NCBI RefSeq assembly: GCF_000276665.1
Contig: NW_004955405.1
Span: forward strand, 9,910,245-9,974,244
Source: Chinchilla lanigera
Lineage: Eukaryota > Chordata > Mammalia > Rodentia > Chinchillidae
Reading direction: 5' to 3'
Length of the DNA stretch: 64,000 nt
Shown in pieces: positions 32,205 to 42,607 of the stretch. The notes under the pieces were generated by a model. The model did not search any database. It was not told the DNA's origin and was given only the letters and a program-made list of their open reading frames with translations. Position numbers and translations under genes: made by a program. Each line of letters starts with the position of its first letter. The first letter of the stretch is position 1.

Positions 32205-32780
32205 AGAGACTGGAAAGACATAAGAGGTCATTTTAACTCACAGCTTCATGCTAAATCGACAAAGAAAAAGGAAAAACCTGCTCCTCACTCCTTTCCTATA
32301 TGCTGAAGATCATCAATCAAGGCCTCATCACATTCTGCTTCCAGAACCAGCCAATCAGCAAGCACCAAAACTTTTCTTTGCAGACTAATTTACCCCTGAA
32401 CTTTGCCTGCTTCATGGTGTCCTGCCCCACTTATTTAAAGCTGGTGTGGGTTCAATATAAACAATAATTTATGTTTTTCCACCCAGAAATTACATTGTGA
32501 AACACCTGGGGCCCTTAGGTCCCATAGACATTTTCTAGCTGCCATTTGACCATGTTGCTAGTGGCTCAGGGAATCTGTCCTAGAACTGGTCCTTTCACCA
32601 TTTGGCTAGCATCCACAGGCACTCAATAAGCCCTTTATTTCAGGGACCACCTAGTCTTAAAAGTCTGATTGAACACTCCTTGATCTGACTAAGGTGCCAG
32701 CCATGTCTGGGAGGGAGATTTGTGTCACCTCCCTCATCTTTGACTCGTTTTTGTTGGGTCATTTCCCCCTACTGACACAC
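32205..32780 (+). mobile_element. Possible ERV-type LTR
   Basis: Contains CCAATCAGCAAGCACC, a TTATTTAAAG TATA-like box near 32431 and CAATAAGCCC-type text near 32625, in the order expected of a retroviral LTR promoter and polyadenylation region. No target duplication found, so this is tentative. Confidence 0.35.
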
Positions 32781-32884
32781 CCCTCAGTGACCCAGGTCTT
32801 GAGTTCTCTCTTTGGTAAGTAATCTATTTGGAAGGATTTTAAATGTTGACAAAATTTTTCTTTTCCTTTTTTCCTTTTGCTTCA

Positions 32885-33475
32885 TGGATGTGAGGCAAAT
32901 GCTGTGCTACTGAGCTATTTTTATTTTGAGCAGTGTTGTCATGCTGACCTCAAACTCATGATCCTCCTGTCTCACCTTCTCAACTAGCTACAATTATGGT
33001 TATCTTAGTTACTTTTCACACTGTTGAGACAAAATCTCTGACGTTCAAAGTTAAAGAAGTAAAGCTTTATTTCAGCTCACAGTTTGCAGAGGTTTCAGTC
33101 CATAGTCAGCTGATTCCAAGGCAGGGAAGCGTTGAAGTGGAGCATGGGGAGAAATTGTGATGGCTGAGGAGAAACAGTCCATGGCAGGGCAGGCAGGAAG
33201 CAGCAAGCCTGATTTTTTTGTGCCTTTATATATTGATTGGTGCCACCCATACCCAGGGTGTGGGGCTTCCTTATTCAGTAAACCCATTCAGCCACACCCA
33301 GAACTATGCTAACCCACCTAGGAGACTAATCTGGATATCATGCACCCTGAATCCATATTCACACACCCTAGATCCTGCCACCTCTGAAAAGCCCCACCTA
33401 TGAGTGCTTGAGTCTTTGTAGGGGGGCATTTAGATATAAGCCATAACAGCAGGCATATGCTATTATGTCTGGCAT
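32885..33475 (-). repeat. Old B1-dID SINE, split by an LTR
   Basis: GTGCTACTGAGCTATTTTTA and CTCAAACTCATGATCCTCCT up to 33000, with the end (CATATGCTATTATGTCTGGC) resuming at 33455 after the inserted LTR. Confidence 0.6.
33001..33448 (-). mobile_element. Solo MaLR-type LTR, older subfamily
   Basis: TTAGTTACTTTTCACACTGT, AAGCTTTATTTCAGCTCACA and CAGAGGTTTCAGTCCATAGT match the LTR at 33605 in order; it ends GATATAAGCCATAACA. It disrupts a B1-dID. Confidence 0.75.
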
Positions 33476-33604
33476 GTTTTCAGAAATAACTAACGTGTGC
33501 ATGCTTGGAGTGTTCTTAGTCCTAACTGTATGAACCCCTTGGTTGTTATTCAGAATTTAAGCAAGGGACAGGGCATCTGTGGCACTGGGGGTACTGAGTG
33601 GGTC

Positions 33605-34004
33605 TGTCTTGGTTACTTTTCTCTCGTTGCTGAGACAAAATACCCAACGTCCAAAATTAAGGAAGGAAAGGTTTATTTAGCTTACAGTTTGTGGAGGTTT
33701 CAGTCCATACTTGGCTGGCTCTGAGGCAGAAAGTAGCAAGCCAACAAGAGCAAAGCGGGGACTGGCAGCCGAACCGCAAAGCAGCCAGAGCAAACCGGAG
33801 GAATGGCTGCAAGCAGCCTCTTTCCCTGCCTTACATTGTAAACAGTCTACCCCCACCTAAGGGGCGTGTAGCTCTCACATAATCTCCATGCCCTCCTCTT
33901 CCACAGGCTCAGGATGTATACAAAGTAAGCACCCTGGCTTCCTGCTGAGTCACTTAGCCAAACCTCTAGACTCCCCAAGTTGACACAATGTATCAACCAT
34001 AACA
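33605..34004 (-). repeat. 3' LTR of the young retrotransposon
   Basis: Includes AATAAA on the minus strand at 33672-33677, and is preceded (minus sense) by the purine tract AAGGGGTGGAG. Confidence 0.95.
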
Positions 34005-34016
34005 CTCCACCCCTTG
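34005..34016 (-). other. Polypurine tract
   Basis: Minus-strand CAAGGGGTGGAG abuts the 3' LTR directly, the place where plus-strand DNA synthesis is primed in LTR elements. Confidence 0.75.
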
Positions 34017-34263
34017 TCAACTTGGCAACCAGACACATTTCTTTAAACCAGTTTCCAGGTACAAAGACATGCTATTACATTAGAACCATAACATTTTGCC
34101 CCCCAAAGACTCATGCACATCCCTTTATGCAAAAGGCATTTAGTCCATCTGCAAAAGTTGCCAAAGTCCTAACAGTTTCAGCACTGCTGACGAGTCCAAG
34201 TCCCAAGTCTCCTCCTAGATGTAAGGCAAACTCTTAGCTGTGAGACCCTGTACAAATGAAAAG

Positions 34264-35547
34264 TTAAACACTCCCAACATTCAATGGGACAAAATAAGCA
34301 GTACCATTCCAAAAGGTACAAACAGGGGGATACAGAGCATTGGGACCAAACCAAGTCCAAAATCCAGCAGGGCTAACATTATGTCCTGTAATTCCACATG
34401 CAGCATCTGAAGCAACTTGTGGCACATTGTGAGCTCCAAAGGGCTTGCATGAGTCCACCCCTGTGGCACTTCTGGTGGTTACAGCTTCCATGGCTTCTCT
34501 CTTAGGCCCACTTTGCTCCCTCCTTGCAGCTTTTCTCAGCTGATCCACGGTCCTGGCTTTTCTAAACTTCTGAGGTCTCCAGGGCACCTTTTGCTTCACA
34601 CTCACAGCCTCACACATTGCCCTCTCAGGGGCACACTGCCTGGCCTCCCAGGCCTTCTGAAATCTGGGTGGAAGCCTCTTAAACCTCAGAACTCGTGCAT
34701 TCGCCATGCACCTAAAGCCAGGGCCATGGGGATGATGCCAAGGTCTGCTGCCACCTGGTGCAGTAGCCAAGCTTTCCTCTCTCTTGGCCACAGGTGTCAA
34801 GTGCCTGGATCGCTGGGCACTCTGAATCCAATTCTGAGGAACAAATTTTCTATGCTGCCGCCATTCTGGAACCTGCTGCGGCCGCTGCCGCCATTCTGGA
34901 ACATGGCGCTCAGCAGCTTTCTTCTCAAGACAAGGTCTGTCACCTTTGCAGTTTTGAGGCTCCAAAGGGTGGAGACTTGCTGCTTCCTGTGATGCCCTCA
35001 GGCCATCTTTTCTATTCTGTTCCTTCTCAGCAACAGAGATCTCCTCAGCCTGATCTTTGTAGTACACAGCATTACTGGAGCTTCCTTTCTGGCCAAACTC
35101 ACAACATTTTAAATCATCCTGCTGGGCTCTTTGCTCTTGATTTTCAATATAAATCTGGCTAAAAGCCCCCAACAATAGCCATGCCACTTCCCCAACATTT
35201 GACTGCCTTGAAATTTCTTTTGCCAGATTAACCAGTCCACTGCCGCCCTTAATCTCAGTCTTAGGCAAAGTCTCTGGATGTGAGCAAAATGCAGACAAAC
35301 TTTCTGCAAAGCCATAACACACATTGTCTGGAGTCCAACGACCAATGCAGTCCTTCTTCCCAGCAAAAACCTCCTGAACTTGGTCTTTACCGGCACGATT
35401 TTTGTTGGCCTTCAGGGTTTCTGAGCTCTGACCAGAATCTCCCAGACAGAACAGCCGAAGCTGTTCTAGCGCTTCTCTTTCAGGCGACATCTCTGAACCT
35501 TTCCGAACACTTCCCACAAGCCATTTCCAAAGGCTCTTGAACCACAT
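34264..35547 (-). CDS. Retrotransposon ORF, 427 codons, function unknown
   Basis: Uninterrupted from an ATG 48 nt after the 5' LTR to a stop 259 nt before the 3' LTR, filling most of the interior. I do not recognise the protein. It is basic, starts with a Trp/Lys-rich amphipathic segment (MWFKSLWKWLVGSVRKG), and has an acidic-to-polar first half. Residues about 217-236 carry a 10-residue repeat with PEWRQ twice, made by a 30-bp DNA duplication. There is an Arg-rich second half and a hydrophobic tail (FWTWFGPNALYPPV). No zinc knuckle, protease or polymerase motif is seen. By position it is the counterpart of the gag-like ORF reported in MaLR interiors; that is inference. Other readings such as host-gene capture are not excluded. 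Confidence 0.7.
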   Translation of the reverse strand: MWFKSLWKWLVGSVRKGSEMSPEREALEQLRLFCLGDSGQSSETLKANKNRAGKDQVQEVFAGKKDCIGRWTPDNVCYGFAESLSAFCSHPETLPKTEIKGGSGLVNLAKEISRQSNVGEVAWLLLGAFSQIYIENQEQRAQQDDLKCCEFGQKGSSSNAVYYKDQAEEISVAEKEQNRKDGLRASQEAASLHPLEPQNCKGDRPCLEKKAAERHVPEWRQRPQQVPEWRQHRKFVPQNWIQSAQRSRHLTPVAKREESLATAPGGSRPWHHPHGPGFRCMANARVLRFKRLPPRFQKAWEARQCAPERAMCEAVSVKQKVPWRPQKFRKARTVDQLRKAARREQSGPKREAMEAVTTRSATGVDSCKPFGAHNVPQVASDAACGITGHNVSPAGFWTWFGPNALYPPVCTFWNGTAYFVPLNVGSV

Positions 35548-35571
35548 GGTCAGGTGTGGTCACAGCAACAA

Positions 35572-35590
35572 CCCTACTCCTCTGGTACCA
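35572..35590 (-). other. Primer-binding site, tRNA-Leu-like
   Basis: TGGTACCAG followed by AGGAGTAGGG begins 5 nt after the 5' LTR. The first nine bases match the complement of the tRNA-Leu(UAA) 3' end (with CCA); the rest fits with a 2-base offset. ERV-L and MaLR elements typically use tRNA-Leu. Confidence 0.7.
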
Positions 35591-35595
35591 AATTC

Positions 35596-35995
35596 TGTCT
35601 TGGTTACTTTTCTCTCGTTGCTGAGACAAAATACCCAACGTCCAAAATTAAGGAAGGAAAGGTTTATTTAGCTTACAGTTTGTGGAGGTTTCAGTCCATA
35701 CTTGGCTGGCTCTGAGGCAGAAAGTAGCAAGCCAACAAGAGCAAATTGGGGACTGGCAGCCGAACCGCAAAGCAGCCAGAGCAAACCGGAGGAATGGCAG
35801 CAAGCAGCCTCTTTCCCTGCCTTACATTGTAAACAGGCTACCCCCACCTAAGGGGCGTGTAGCTCTCACATAATCTCCATGCCCTCCTCTTCCACAGGCT
35901 CAGGATGTATACAAAGTAAGCACCCTGGCTTCCTGCTGAGTCACTTAGCCAAACCTCTAGACTCCCCAAATTGACACAATGTATCAACCATAACA
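35596..35995 (-). repeat. 5' LTR of the young retrotransposon
   Basis: Same length as the 3' LTR. The five differences fall at two adjacent bases (AGCGGG/ATTGGG) and three single sites. Confidence 0.95.
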
Positions 35996-36000
35996 GGGTC

Positions 36001-36884
36001 TGAGGGGTCACTTGGGATACTGCTATTTTTTACCCCTTCCTCTCTTCTCCCTTTACTTTATGCTTCCTGCCTTTGCTTTTCCTGGTATCACCTTAGACTC
36101 AAGGACATAAGACTCTTGTCCCTAAAGAGGTCCTTCCCCTTCACCAATTCCCTCTGTTCTTCAGAGCTTTTTCTTCATAGCTTCTCATGTGCAAGATCCT
36201 CCCTGTGCTTGGGACAGCTGGGAGGGGTGCTGGCTGTCCCATCTGTGCATGCGCCTGACGAGGCTCTGGGTCCAGGAGGGCTCACTGCCTGGTGACCAGA
36301 GCACTCCTAGGACTGGTTCATTTGTTTGGTTTCCCTGTGTGAGATTGGGCCACCAGAGAAAGGTGCTGGGGCTGATTTGGGCTGTCTGAAACTGTTCACA
36401 TAGATGGGCTGCTACACACCCTAGGGCGGCCCTGTCTACTCCAGTCCTGTCTACCTGAATCCCAAGTCTGCTACCCAAGGGACACTGTCAAGTGCCTAAG
36501 TGCCTTTGAGGACCTTTTTCACCTTGAGCGATGAACATGATTCACCTTTGATTTCAGCTGGATTTACCTGCAGGGTTGCCCCGGGGCTTTCTGAAGCTCA
36601 ACACCAAAATGCTGCTACCTGGAGGCTGACTGGAGCTGGCTCTTGAGAAATCCACCACCCCCTCCTCCAATTTTTTGTCTCCCAGCCTTTGCCTCTGCCA
36701 GGTGGCGGTTACCGCGCTGCTTTGTCAAATCAGCCCAAAGGAAGAAATTAAAGAAATTATGTATGGAGCTCTTTGACTCCACAAAACAGTCCTTTTTACA
36801 CTTTCAGGGAAGAAGCTGCAAAATTTCTCAAGTCTTATTTTGGCACAAAGGTTAGGCCCATTTCATTAATATATAGCTGGTTAA
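36001..36884. other. No gene recognised
   Basis: Unique sequence right of the retrotransposon; short ORFs unconvincing. Confidence 0.35.
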
Positions 36885-37205
36885 TAATTATTGAGCCACA
36901 GCTTCACATCAGACCCTGTGTTGATTGCTTTATATCCGTAATTGAATTTAATATTGAAAACAACACAATGAAGAAAGTCCTGACATCAATGCCATCTTGC
37001 ACTTGATAAAGTTGAGGCTAAGGGATGTCAGTTTACCTGCCCCATGGTCTCACAGTTAGTCAGCATCTGAGCCTGAATGGAACACAGTGCCTTGGCTCTT
37101 AGCCACCAAACTGTTTGATAATATGATTGTATAAAGTTACAGCTGACATTTGCTAAGTGTTTACTATGTGACATTTACAATGTGCTGTAAATTTTGTGTG
37201 TGTTA
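36885..37205 (-). repeat. MIR remnants
   Basis: TATTGAGCCACAGCTTCACA, GATAAAGTTGAGGCTAAGGG and TCTCACAGTTAGTCAGCATC fit reversed MIR. A second fragment (TTTGCTAAGTGTTTACTATG) follows at 37147. Confidence 0.65.
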
Positions 37206-37227
37206 ATTCATATAATACGCAGAATAG

Positions 37228-37400
37228 GCCAGGTGTGGTGGTGTAAGCCTGTAATCCCAACACTCGGGAGGCTGAGGCAGGAGGATCATTGCGAGTTCAA
37301 GGCCAGCCTGGGCTACAAAGTGAGTTGAGGACCAGCCTGAACTGCATGGTGAGACCTTGTCTCAAAAAAGACAAACAAAACAAAACAAAACAAAACAAAA
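37228..37400 (+). repeat. B1 SINE
   Basis: GGCCAGGTGTGGTGGTGTAA start, both duplicated segments, GTCTCAAAAAAG and an (AAAAC)n tail. Confidence 0.92.
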
Positions 37401-38069
37401 TAACCCACAATAATAAGCACTGTTAAGTAATATGTCATAAATAGTGACAGGTCTAGGACATGAACTCACATAATCTGAGCCCAAAGCTCACATTCTTACC
37501 CTTTATGTTCAAAGACCTGTCTTTTTAACAAAGGTTGACTAGGCCATGCTTGAAGTTTATTTTATGCATAAATCAGTAAGTAAAACAAAGAGCTCCCCTT
37601 GCCTTCTCCCCCTGGAATACTGTGGATGACTGAAGATGCTGAGTTTCTTACGGCACCTTGATCATCAGCAGTACGCCCCGCTGAAAAACACACAGAAAGG
37701 TGCGTGTTTGGTACCCGGTTGGCAGTGTGTAGCATGTGGAGATCTCCACACAGCCTGTTGTGAGCGCTTTTGGATCTGAATGGACTATGAGGGGTGGAAC
37801 TGTGTATAAGCAGGTTTCATGTTCTAGATGCCACTCACAACTCTGGAGAGCTCTGAAACTTAGCAGTCATGTTTGTATCTGAATTTTACTGGGTTTAGTT
37901 GGGGAATCAACAGAGCGCATTATGCAGAAAGATGGCATCGATTCCCCTTGTCTCAAGTAATGGAAGCTGGGCAGCTGCAGAGAGCTGCCCTGGAGGCCAG
38001 GGCCCAGGCCCCATGGGCTGCGATTAGATGGCGGACACAGAGGGTCATCTCCAGTCTGAGGAGGGCTTT
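37401..38069. other. No gene recognised
   Basis: Mostly unique; 37410-37540 may be MIR-related (GACAGGTCTAGGACATGAAC). Confidence 0.3.
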
Positions 38070-38172
38070 CTTTTTTTTTTTTTTTTTTTAATTTTCCCAT
38101 ACCGGAAATCGAACTCATGACCTTGTGCCTGCCAGGCAGGCGCTGTGCTGCTGAGCTAAATCCCCAGCTCCC
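38070..38172 (-). repeat. ID SINE
   Basis: T run, CATACCGGAAATCGAACTCA to TGCTGAGCTAAATCCCCAGC. Confidence 0.9.
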
Positions 38173-39418
38173 CAAGGGGGGCTCTCTGTGCTTTGCTCTT
38201 AAACTACCTTCGGGCACTTCCCATGTATCTCTGAGTCCCTCTGAGTCTCTCTGGACTATGTTCTGAGGAAAGTGATATTGAACTTCATGTTGGCTACACA
38301 AAACCATTGCTCAACAAGGAGAGAGCCTCAGAACATAGTTTTTTGTATTTGGATTTTCTTCTTACATCCAGTCTTTTATCAACTTTCGCTTCCTTACACC
38401 TTTTAGAAACTTAATTTCCCAAGCAGGAATGGCTTCCATCTTCTTTCCAGCCATCTCTTCCTCACAACCAACAGAGTTTATCAACTCTCTCTTAAAATGT
38501 TATTTTAGTAGCACATGTTTGCCGGACATGACGATTATGTTCCTTATGTGGAGTTGGTACGTGTACGGAACACTTCAATTTCTTTTTTCATGCTTTCCCT
38601 CTCTTTCCTTCCTTCCCTCCATCTCTTTATCTTTTTCCAATTTGTAAGATTTCTGTTTCCCAGTTTCCTATTAACTACCTAGGTTTTACTCTTTAATTTA
38701 TTCATACTTTGGGTTTCTTGTCTCATGTGTCTGATTCATGTCACCCAGTATTATGGTCTTGGCTGTTTCTTCTGCCACTGTGACTGGCTCTGCCTCTTCT
38801 TCAGGACAATGAAGCTGGATTTAGAAATTCCCTCCATTTCATCTCCCCTGTTACTCAGTGCTGTGTGTTGGTTTTGCTCTGGAGCTGACAGATGGTCCTG
38901 AGGCTGATGAATGGGAATAGCAGGAGGGCTCCTGGCTGCCTCGGCACAAGGCGAGAGTCTACCAGCCTCCCAGGTACTGTGAACAGCAGGGGGGCTGCGT
39001 TAACCTGAGTGAAGGGGTCTCTGCAGTGAAAGTGACACAGCAATGACATGCTGTTCCTGGGCCATGCAGGACCTGACATCTGTGTAAGGCCTGCTGCCAG
39101 TGTGTCCGGTCAGTCAGGGCTGTTCAGTCCCGAGTCTTGGATGAGTCACACTATCATCAAGCCTGGGAGAATCCTAGCGTGTAGCTTTCACTTAGTGAGG
39201 TGTGTTAGCAGAGAGAGCAGTGAGGTTTACTGTGTCTGAGTTCTCAGTGGCCCGGGACTACTGGAACCGACAGTAACAAGTGGAAATATGATCTGAGGCC
39301 TTCCAGTTCTGCATTTTCTTATTCCCTTCCTCTTTCCACTCTCATGGAACCTGGAGGCTGGTCTCTCCATGGAGCTTGGGATACTTCAGTGAAATGTCTC
39401 TGAGGGCCACTGGACAAC
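38173..39418. other. No gene recognised
   Basis: Unique, partly pyrimidine-rich (38580-38660) sequence with no exon or repeat I can name. Confidence 0.35.
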
Positions 39419-39911
39419 TCTCTTAGCTGCTTTTCTCTCATTGCTGGGACAAAATACCTGACACCCAGAATTAAGGAAGGAAAAGTGTATTCAGTTCACA
39501 GTTTGTAGTGGTTTCAGTCCTTACTTGGCTGGTTCCAAGGCAGAGTGGCACATGGCAGAGGGTAACAGTTCATGGTGGTAGAAAATAGCAAAAGCAACAG
39601 GAGCAAAAAGAGGGGGAACAAACTTCTTTTCCTCCTTAATATTGTAAGCAGACTACCCCCACCCAGAGGGATGTAGCACTCATATAATCTCCCTGCCCTC
39701 CTCTTGCACAGGCTCAGGATGAATACAAAGTAAGGACCCTGGCCCCCTGCTGAGTCACATAATTAACCTTCTAAACTTCTCAGATTGATACAGTGAACAG
39801 CATCCTCCACCGGTAAAGGGCATATCCTTTTCACCCCAGAATATAGAACTGCTGAGTCACTCACTCAAGCCTCTGGACTCCTCAAGTTGATACTACGTAT
39901 CAACCATAACA
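39419..39911 (-). mobile_element. Solo MaLR-type LTR, long (493-bp) subfamily
   Basis: TTTTCTCTCATTGCTGGGAC to GATACTACGTATCAACCATAACA; like the LTR at 9741 it has an extra block at its minus-strand 5' end (39775-39870). Flanks ACAAC (39414-39418) and ACAAA (39912-39916) match 4/5. Confidence 0.85.
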
Positions 39912-40006
39912 ACAAATGAGCAAGGAAGCCTGGCATAGGACAATAGGACGATAGAGAGAGGTGGAGATAATGGTAAATTGGGGGATGTTGGCCAAAAAAT
40001 AATTAT

Positions 40007-40090
40007 CTGGCTGAGGATGTAGTTCAGTAGTAGAGCACTTGCTAAACATGCCTGAGGCCCCAAATTTCATTCTTAGTACTGAAAAAAAAT
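40007..40090 (+). repeat. ID SINE, diverged
   Basis: GGCTGAGGATGTAGTTCAGT head, ATTCTTAGTACTG and A tail. Confidence 0.8.
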
Positions 40091-41049
40091 CATCTGAAAA
40101 TTAGATAATCAGATTCATACTTCCAGCTACCAGTTTCTCACTGCAGACCAAAACTGTATATCTATGTTTCAGACTGCTAGGTAAAGGAATTTATTAGTAA
40201 ACATTATTTTGCTTAGCTAAAAGCAAAACAACAACAAAAACAAAATAAAAAACAAACAGACCAACCAGACAAATAAAAAGCCAGATTCAGTAAAATTCCT
40301 TTAAGTGCACCTACCTTCACAGAACATCATACTTCCGGGATGGCTCAGGACAAACCCTCCCTGGTTAAGATGGACTTTACGCAGTGGTTAGGCCTTAAAG
40401 TCAGAACCTAGGAGAAACTTGGTAGAGTGGAAATTACCACTGAGACTCTCTTTAGGAAGATACCATTGGGTAAAAATTAAGTGCAAATGAATTGCAGAGG
40501 TTTTTCAGTTGAGCAGCACATGTTGGCTTGTGTTTTGGAGGCAAGTTGTGTGGAAAATTCTAGTGTTCCTTTAAACATTAGAATCCCCTCGTAACACTTT
40601 GGAATTGAGGCTGATGAGCAAGACTTGTGCCTTCCTGCGCCTGCCCTTTGCTCCAAAGAGAGTTCCCTGCAGAGAAGGGTGGACTTGGGCATGGCCTTTC
40701 CTTCACACTCGTGTCCAGGGCTTCTCTTTCCTTTACAAGCTCCCATGGTTAAATTCACACGGGGCATGAAGCGCTTCACATGGTTTTAGTGCTCTGAAGG
40801 ATGGTCCCCATATTGAAAACCCTTACATGTGCACAAGAAGAAGGAATTAGATGGATTCACAGGATTTCTTCAGGCACCCAAGCCAGCTTTGAGTAATGAT
40901 GAGACAATCTTTCAGGTTGCTGCCAGGGAAGGAAGGGATCATGAGGAGAACAGATTTAATGGTGGGAAAAGGACTTAAGGAGAAATGGGCTCTAGGGCTG
41001 GGCCATTCTTCAGGGAAACAATATATTTGCTCAAGGGTTTATGTGAAGA
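40091..41049. other. No gene recognised
   Basis: Unique sequence; the A-rich stretch at 40215-40285 is simple sequence. Confidence 0.35.
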
Positions 41050-41695
41050 CTTGATTTTGAATCCCAAGTCTGTTATTAGCTCTGTGACACAGTATTCAAT
41101 TTTACTTTCTGGAATCATGGCTTTCTTATCTGTCAAATGGGCACAGTGACATGTGATAATCAATGGCTAGTACTTACTGTAGGACCTGGCACATAATAGG
41201 TGTTCAGTAAATGCTAGTTTTGCTAGATTTAACCACACCTGGAAGGGTGAAGGTCAGTGTTGAAGGTTGAGCATTGATAATGATTGACCACTAATCTGTT
41301 ACAGTTTGCAAATAGAAATTTCTCTTCTATCCTATCTTAGTTGGTAATTTTTTTGAATGAAGTGTGAAATGGCAGAATCAGCAATGTGCCTAAGAAACCT
41401 CGGTTTTTTTTTTTTTTGGTTTTTTTGGTTTTTCTCTGGTACCGGGAACCGAACTCACGACCTTGCGCTTGCCAGGCAGGCGCTTTTGCCGCTGAGCTAA
41501 ATCCCCAGCCCCGAAACCTCGGTTTAAATCCCAGATTGAAATCTTCACTGTTGTGTAACTCTTAGCAAGTTATTTAACTTCTCTCTTCCCCCTACGTATT
41601 AGGAAATAGTCCTTCACGGATATTGTGAAGACCTGTTGAAATGATAAATTTAAGGTACTGGGCACATTGCAAGTACTCAATAAGTGTTAGTTCTC
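41050..41695 (+). repeat. Two MIR remnants, the second split by an ID SINE
   Basis: 41055-41220 shows AATCCCAAGTCTGTTATTAG, TTATCTGTCAAATGGGCACA and ATAATAGGTGTTCAGTAAAT. 41385-41406 plus 41513-41695 shows AAACCTCGGTTTAAATCCCA and TTGCAAGTACTCAATAAGTG. Confidence 0.65.
41407..41512 (-). repeat. ID SINE, young subfamily, with target duplication
   Basis: CTCTGGTACCGGGAACCGAA to CCGCTGAGCTAAATCCCCAG, preceded by GG-interrupted T runs. GAAACCTCGGTTT at 41394-41406 and 41513-41525 is the duplication. Confidence 0.94.
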
Positions 41696-41883
41696 CTACC
41701 CCCACTTTGTATTTTTTTCTGCCACTTGGGTCCATTGTCTCAGTAATCTTCGTAAGAGTCTCTTTCTTCTTCTCTCTGTACAGAATTTCCAGAGATGGTA
41801 TTGGAACCAGCATTTGAGAGGGACTAGTTCCATCACTGATTTGTTTATTAATTACCTACGTATTTATTTTTCTGTGTGTGTGG

Positions 41884-41949
41884 GCAGGGGCCATGCTAAT
41901 TTCTGAATCATTCCATTTTTAGTTGTGTGGGTGTTGCCAAAGCAAGCTG
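41884..41949 (-). pseudogene. U6 snRNA pseudogene, 5' two thirds
   Basis: Plus-strand GCAGGGGCCATGCTAAT then CATTCCATTTTTAG and TGCCAAAGCAAGC follow the reverse complement of U6 in order, with substitutions and a short deletion. The U6 3' third and its T-rich end are missing. No upstream Pol III elements were seen. Confidence 0.75.
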
Positions 41950-41999
41950 TAACACCTCTGCTTAGAAATGAGCAATATGGACTCCAGAGTGCTGGAGTA

Positions 42000-42465
42000 A
42001 CTTGGTGGAGACCACACAACTAAGTTTGTGGTCACATTAGACTGAGATGTCCAGGTTTCTTTGGATCCAGACCTAATTTGGTTTTATTTATTTACTCCCA
42101 TTCTTCAACATTAATTCATCTACGTTTTGTTTTTGAGATGGATCTGGCGCCGTTCTAAGCACTGGGGGTGCACTGGATGAGAGCGGTTTCATCCCAGTGG
42201 GAGGGGCATTGCTGTTGCCAAAACCAGGTAGGCCTGTGGCCCATTCCCACTAATGCCCCGTTCCCACTAATGGATTATCCCACTTACCTCTCACCAGCTA
42301 AGCCTTCTTCCCTGCAGAGTACCAGAAGGAACACAGCCTCTGATTTGGGGCCAGGGGAACAAAATTATGTTGGAAGCAGGTGAATAAAGGCACCATTCAG
42401 AAGTTTATCCCCCAAATCCATCTTAGTGGGGAGCAAAAAGACTGATTATTTGAAAGCTGTCTTTC
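42000..42465. other. No gene recognised
   Basis: Unique sequence with two short near-identical phrases (CCCATTCCCACTAATG, CCGTTCCCACTAATGG) at about 42239 and 42257. Confidence 0.3.
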
Positions 42466-42607
42466 TTTTTTTGAGACAAGGTCTTGCTATGTAGTTTAGG
42501 CTGGCCTTGAACTCTTATCTAGCCCAGGCTGGCCTCAGACTTGCAGTAATCCTCCTGCCTCAGCCTGCTGAGTGCTGGGATTACAGGTGTGCATTCCCAT
42601 GCCCGGT
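42466..42607 (-). repeat. B1 SINE
   Basis: TTTGAGACAAGGTCTTGCTA through duplicated GGCTGG blocks to CATTCCCATGCCCGGTT. Confidence 0.9.

Larger units (their letters stand above)
33605..35995 (-). mobile_element. Complete, young non-autonomous LTR retrotransposon (MaLR-like)
   Basis: The LTRs at 33605-34004 and 35596-35995 are both 400 bp and differ at 5 positions (1.25%). They start TGTTATGG and end AAGACA on the minus strand. A perfect 5-bp target duplication GGGTC lies at 33600-33604 and 35996-36000. Behind the 5' LTR is a primer site TGGTACCAGAGGAGTAGG (35573-35590), close to the tRNA-Leu(UAA) 3' end. Before the 3' LTR is a purine tract (34005-34016). The 1.59-kb interior has one long ORF and no protease, reverse transcriptase or integrase, so it must borrow enzymes, as MaLR elements do from ERV-L. 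Confidence 0.93.

Noticed and set aside
33691..35873. Paired short plus ORFs of 63 codons that look like a duplicated gene
   Set aside because: Both are antisense readings of the two LTRs.
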